From Pyrobaculum sp. (GTDB taxonomy: Archaea; Thermoproteota; Thermoprotei; Thermoproteales; Thermoproteaceae): a stretch of 7,724 nt of DNA. Below the pieces are notes generated by a model. It made no database searches. It saw only the letters and a list, made by a program, of their open reading frames with translations, and was not told where the DNA came from. The DNA lies in NCBI GenBank assembly GCA_009903905.1, contig WYEI01000146.1, positions 1 through 7,724 on the forward strand, written 5' to 3'. The position numbers and the translations under genes are program-made. Shown here piece by piece: positions 6,336 through 7,724 of this stretch. Each line of letters opens with the position of its first letter. Position 1 is the first letter of the stretch.

Positions 6336-7391
6336 TCATCTATCGCGCTTTCCCTCGATGAACTCTAGCACCGCCCTGTAGGCCTCGTCGGGGCTCATGT
6401 GGACCGGCGGGTTTTTGAAGCCCCACGCGGAGGCGCTTATAAGCGGCCCGCCTATTCCTCTGTCTAGGGCAAGCTTGGCAAGTCTGATGGAGTCTGTGAC
6501 CACAGCCGCGCTGTTCCACGCGTCGTGTACATCGAGCGTCGCTTCTATCCTTATAGACAGGCCTCCAAATATCTCCGCCTCGATGAGCGTATGCGCTATC
6601 TTCCTGTCGCCTAGGAACTGTATATACGCCACGGGCGATATGTAGGCGTCGAACTCCTGGCCCATGGCCATCATCTTGACGGCCGCCGTCTTCGTCTTCT
6701 CCTTATCGCCGCGTCTATACATCAGATTTACGAAGTCCGGCGTGCCTCCCACGTTTATCTGGTACGTATGCTTAATCCTAACCCCCCTCAGGGCCAACAG
6801 CCTTATAAGCGTCTTGTGGAGAACCGTCGCCCCGATCTGGTTCTGGGTGTCGTCGCCGAGCAACGGCAGTTCCCTCTCGGCGAATCTCCTCTGCCAGTAC
6901 TCGCTCGTGGCGATGGGGGCCGGCATGGCGTTTACAAAAGCCGCACCAGCCCTTAAGGCGGCCTCGGCGTATGCCTCCGCGGCTTTCTTGGCACCGGTGG
7001 GGAGGTAGTTCACGAGAACCTCGGTATTTGTGGAGTTGAGCTCCTTCACCACCTCATCAACAGTGCCCTCGACGACTTTAAGCACGAGCCCGCCCTCGGG
7101 CGCTCCGTCGAGCGCTGGGCCTGGGCGCACCGGCACGCCTAGCTTCGGCGGTTTGAAGACCACTGTGGCGTTGTTGGGCGGCTGGAATATCGCCTCTGAG
7201 AGGTCCAGGCCCACCTTCCTCGCGTCGATTTCGAACGCAGACGCAAAAACTATGTCGCGCGGGGTGTACCTTCCTATTTCTTCAAAGGCGACCACCGGTT
7301 CCAGCTCCGGGTTGTGTTTATACAACTCAACCCCCTGGACGAGAGCCGAGGCGCAGTTGCCAACCCCCACTATGCCGACTCTAATGGGCAT
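6336..7391 (-). CDS. ino1: Myo-inositol-1-phosphate synthase (EC 5.5.1.4)
   Basis: This cytoplasmic enzyme converts glucose 6-phosphate to L-myo-inositol 1-phosphate using bound NAD, feeding archaetidylinositol lipids and, in many hyperthermophiles, di-myo-inositol phosphate osmolytes. The 351-aa length is typical of the short archaeal form. The N-terminal Rossmann motif is VGIVGVGNCASAL (5-17). Further family segments are VNYLPTG (127-133), LLGDDTQNQIGATVLHKTL (177-195), NVGGTPDF (213-220), the lysine-containing KTKT (232-235), SPVAYIQFLGDRKIAH around 252-267, and DVHDAWNSA (287-295) in the catalytic region. The ATG at 7391 sits immediately before the Rossmann strand, 20-27 bases downstream of a good TATA box, which fixes the start. 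The gene is convergent with the PaRep2b gene and follows an Fe-S oxidoreductase gene on the same strand after a 61-bp gap, apparently with its own promoter. The catalytic lysines and NAD site look intact. Confidence 0.93.
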   Translation of the reverse strand: MPIRVGIVGVGNCASALVQGVELYKHNPELEPVVAFEEIGRYTPRDIVFASAFEIDARKVGLDLSEAIFQPPNNATVVFKPPKLGVPVRPGPALDGAPEGGLVLKVVEGTVDEVVKELNSTNTEVLVNYLPTGAKKAAEAYAEAALRAGAAFVNAMPAPIATSEYWQRRFAERELPLLGDDTQNQIGATVLHKTLIRLLALRGVRIKHTYQINVGGTPDFVNLMYRRGDKEKTKTAAVKMMAMGQEFDAYISPVAYIQFLGDRKIAHTLIEAEIFGGLSIRIEATLDVHDAWNSAAVVTDSIRLAKLALDRGIGGPLISASAWGFKNPPVHMSPDEAYRAVLEFIEGKRDR

Positions 7392-7400
7392 GTCTGTCTA

Positions 7401-7412
7401 AACACATGTGTT
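7401..7412. promoter_or_regulatory. 12-bp palindrome between the TATA box and the synthase start, candidate operator
   Basis: AACACATGTGTT is a perfect 12-bp palindrome. It overlaps the downstream edge of the TATA box by two bases and ends about 10 bases before the start codon. A protein bound here would block polymerase recruitment, so a repressor site is plausible. No regulator is identified. Confidence 0.4.
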
Positions 7413-7418
7413 AATAAA
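7411..7418 (-). promoter_or_regulatory. TATA box of the inositol phosphate synthase gene
   Basis: The minus strand reads TTTATTAA, 20-27 bases ahead of the ATG at 7391. This is the best TATA match in the window and implies a leaderless or nearly leaderless mRNA, in keeping with the absence of a Shine-Dalgarno sequence. Confidence 0.7.
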
Positions 7419-7452
7419 CAATTCGTTAAGTAGGCCGGTGGGGAAAATGAGG

Positions 7453-7724
7453 TTAGGCTAGTTTTTCCGCCACCACCTCCGCTATGTCCTTAACAGCTAC
7501 CGCGCTCTCCTTGGTCCTCTTCGCGTCGCTGAGCATGGCGTTGCAGAAGGGGCAGAGCGTCACTATGGTGGAGGCGCCGGTTGCGACAAGCTCCTCGAAG
7601 CGTATGTGGCTGATACGTTTCTCCTCAGGCACGTCGTACCAGTAGTTGGCGCCGCCGGCGCCGCAACAGAACGTCTTCTCGCCGCGTCTAGGCGGCTCCT
7701 TGACCTCGCCAAGTTTAATCACGA
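7453..7724 (-). CDS. HdrD/GlpC-type iron-sulfur oxidoreductase, C-terminal part (cut by window edge)
   Basis: About 90 C-terminal codons are visible, ending at TAA 7455-7453. The segment holds FCCGAGGANYWYD, then a helix RISHIRFEELVATGAS, then IVTLCPFCNAML. This is the second cysteine-rich CCG domain of the heterodisulfide reductase subunit D / glycolate and glycerol-3-phosphate oxidase Fe-S subunit group, which in these domains binds an unusual Fe-S cluster or heme. The CCG and CxxC cysteines are all present. A GTG at 7722 opens the visible frame, but the family has an N-terminal ferredoxin-like domain and a first CCG repeat, so the gene must continue right of the window. It is probably a membrane- or partner-associated electron-transfer subunit; the electron donor or acceptor cannot be told from this fragment. 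It reads toward the inositol phosphate synthase gene on the same strand, 61 bases away. Confidence 0.85.
   Translation of the reverse strand, partial: VIKLGEVKEPPRRGEKTFCCGAGGANYWYDVPEEKRISHIRFEELVATGASTIVTLCPFCNAMLSDAKRTKESAVAVKDIAEVVAEKLA

Noticed and set aside
6664..7401. Plus-strand open frames of 62-123 aa opposite the inositol phosphate synthase
   Set aside because: The minus-strand gene is unmistakable, and these have no family features.
1..7724. CRISPR repeats, tRNA genes or insertion-sequence ends
   Set aside because: Reading both strands I saw no regularly spaced repeats, no tRNA-like cloverleaf and no transposase or matching terminal inverted repeats around the island. A self-dot-plot would be needed to exclude short or diverged ones.

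Overview
The window looks like hyperthermophilic crenarchaeal DNA, most likely Pyrobaculum or a close relative in the Thermoproteales. Four things point there: a very long PaRep2b-type protein (a family described from Pyrobaculum aerophilum), an archaeal TFB-type basal transcription factor, an archaeal-type myo-inositol-1-phosphate synthase, and short AT-rich TATA-like boxes about 20-28 bases ahead of start codons, as expected for leaderless archaeal transcripts.

Left edge (1-404, minus strand). The first 53 codons of a PadR-family regulator run off the window. Just upstream, with an older-looking promoter still in place, is a remnant of a UPF0173-type metallo-beta-lactamase-fold hydrolase. 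About 37 recognisable N-terminal residues survive, with metal-site and neighbouring positions altered, and the rest of the gene is gone.

Central island (405-6252). On the minus strand three genes overlap as ATGA pairs: a compact, divergent TFB paralog (263 aa), a small basic winged-helix-like protein (85 aa) and a cysteine-rich protein of unknown function (306 aa). Across a 72-bp gap, and transcribed the other way, is an apparently intact 1270-aa PaRep2b protein. It has one strong membrane-spanning segment near residue 209 and, in its C-terminal half, what looks like a LAGLIDADG-like helix followed by repeated beta-alpha-beta-beta-alpha modules. This arrangement is the most interesting part of the window: a non-housekeeping basal transcription factor and a small DNA-binding-like protein share a control region with a member of a multicopy family. 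A dedicated transcription circuit for a mobile or selfish element is one reading, but it is inference.

Right side (6253-7724). An 83-bp convergent gap holds two possible hairpins, one overlapping the PaRep2b stop codon. It separates the island from two ordinary minus-strand genes: a complete myo-inositol-1-phosphate synthase gene with a clear TATA box and a 12-bp palindrome between that box and the start codon, and the C-terminal end of an HdrD/GlpC-type iron-sulfur (CCG-domain) oxidoreductase cut by the window edge. No rRNA, tRNA, CRISPR array or recognisable insertion-sequence transposase was seen.
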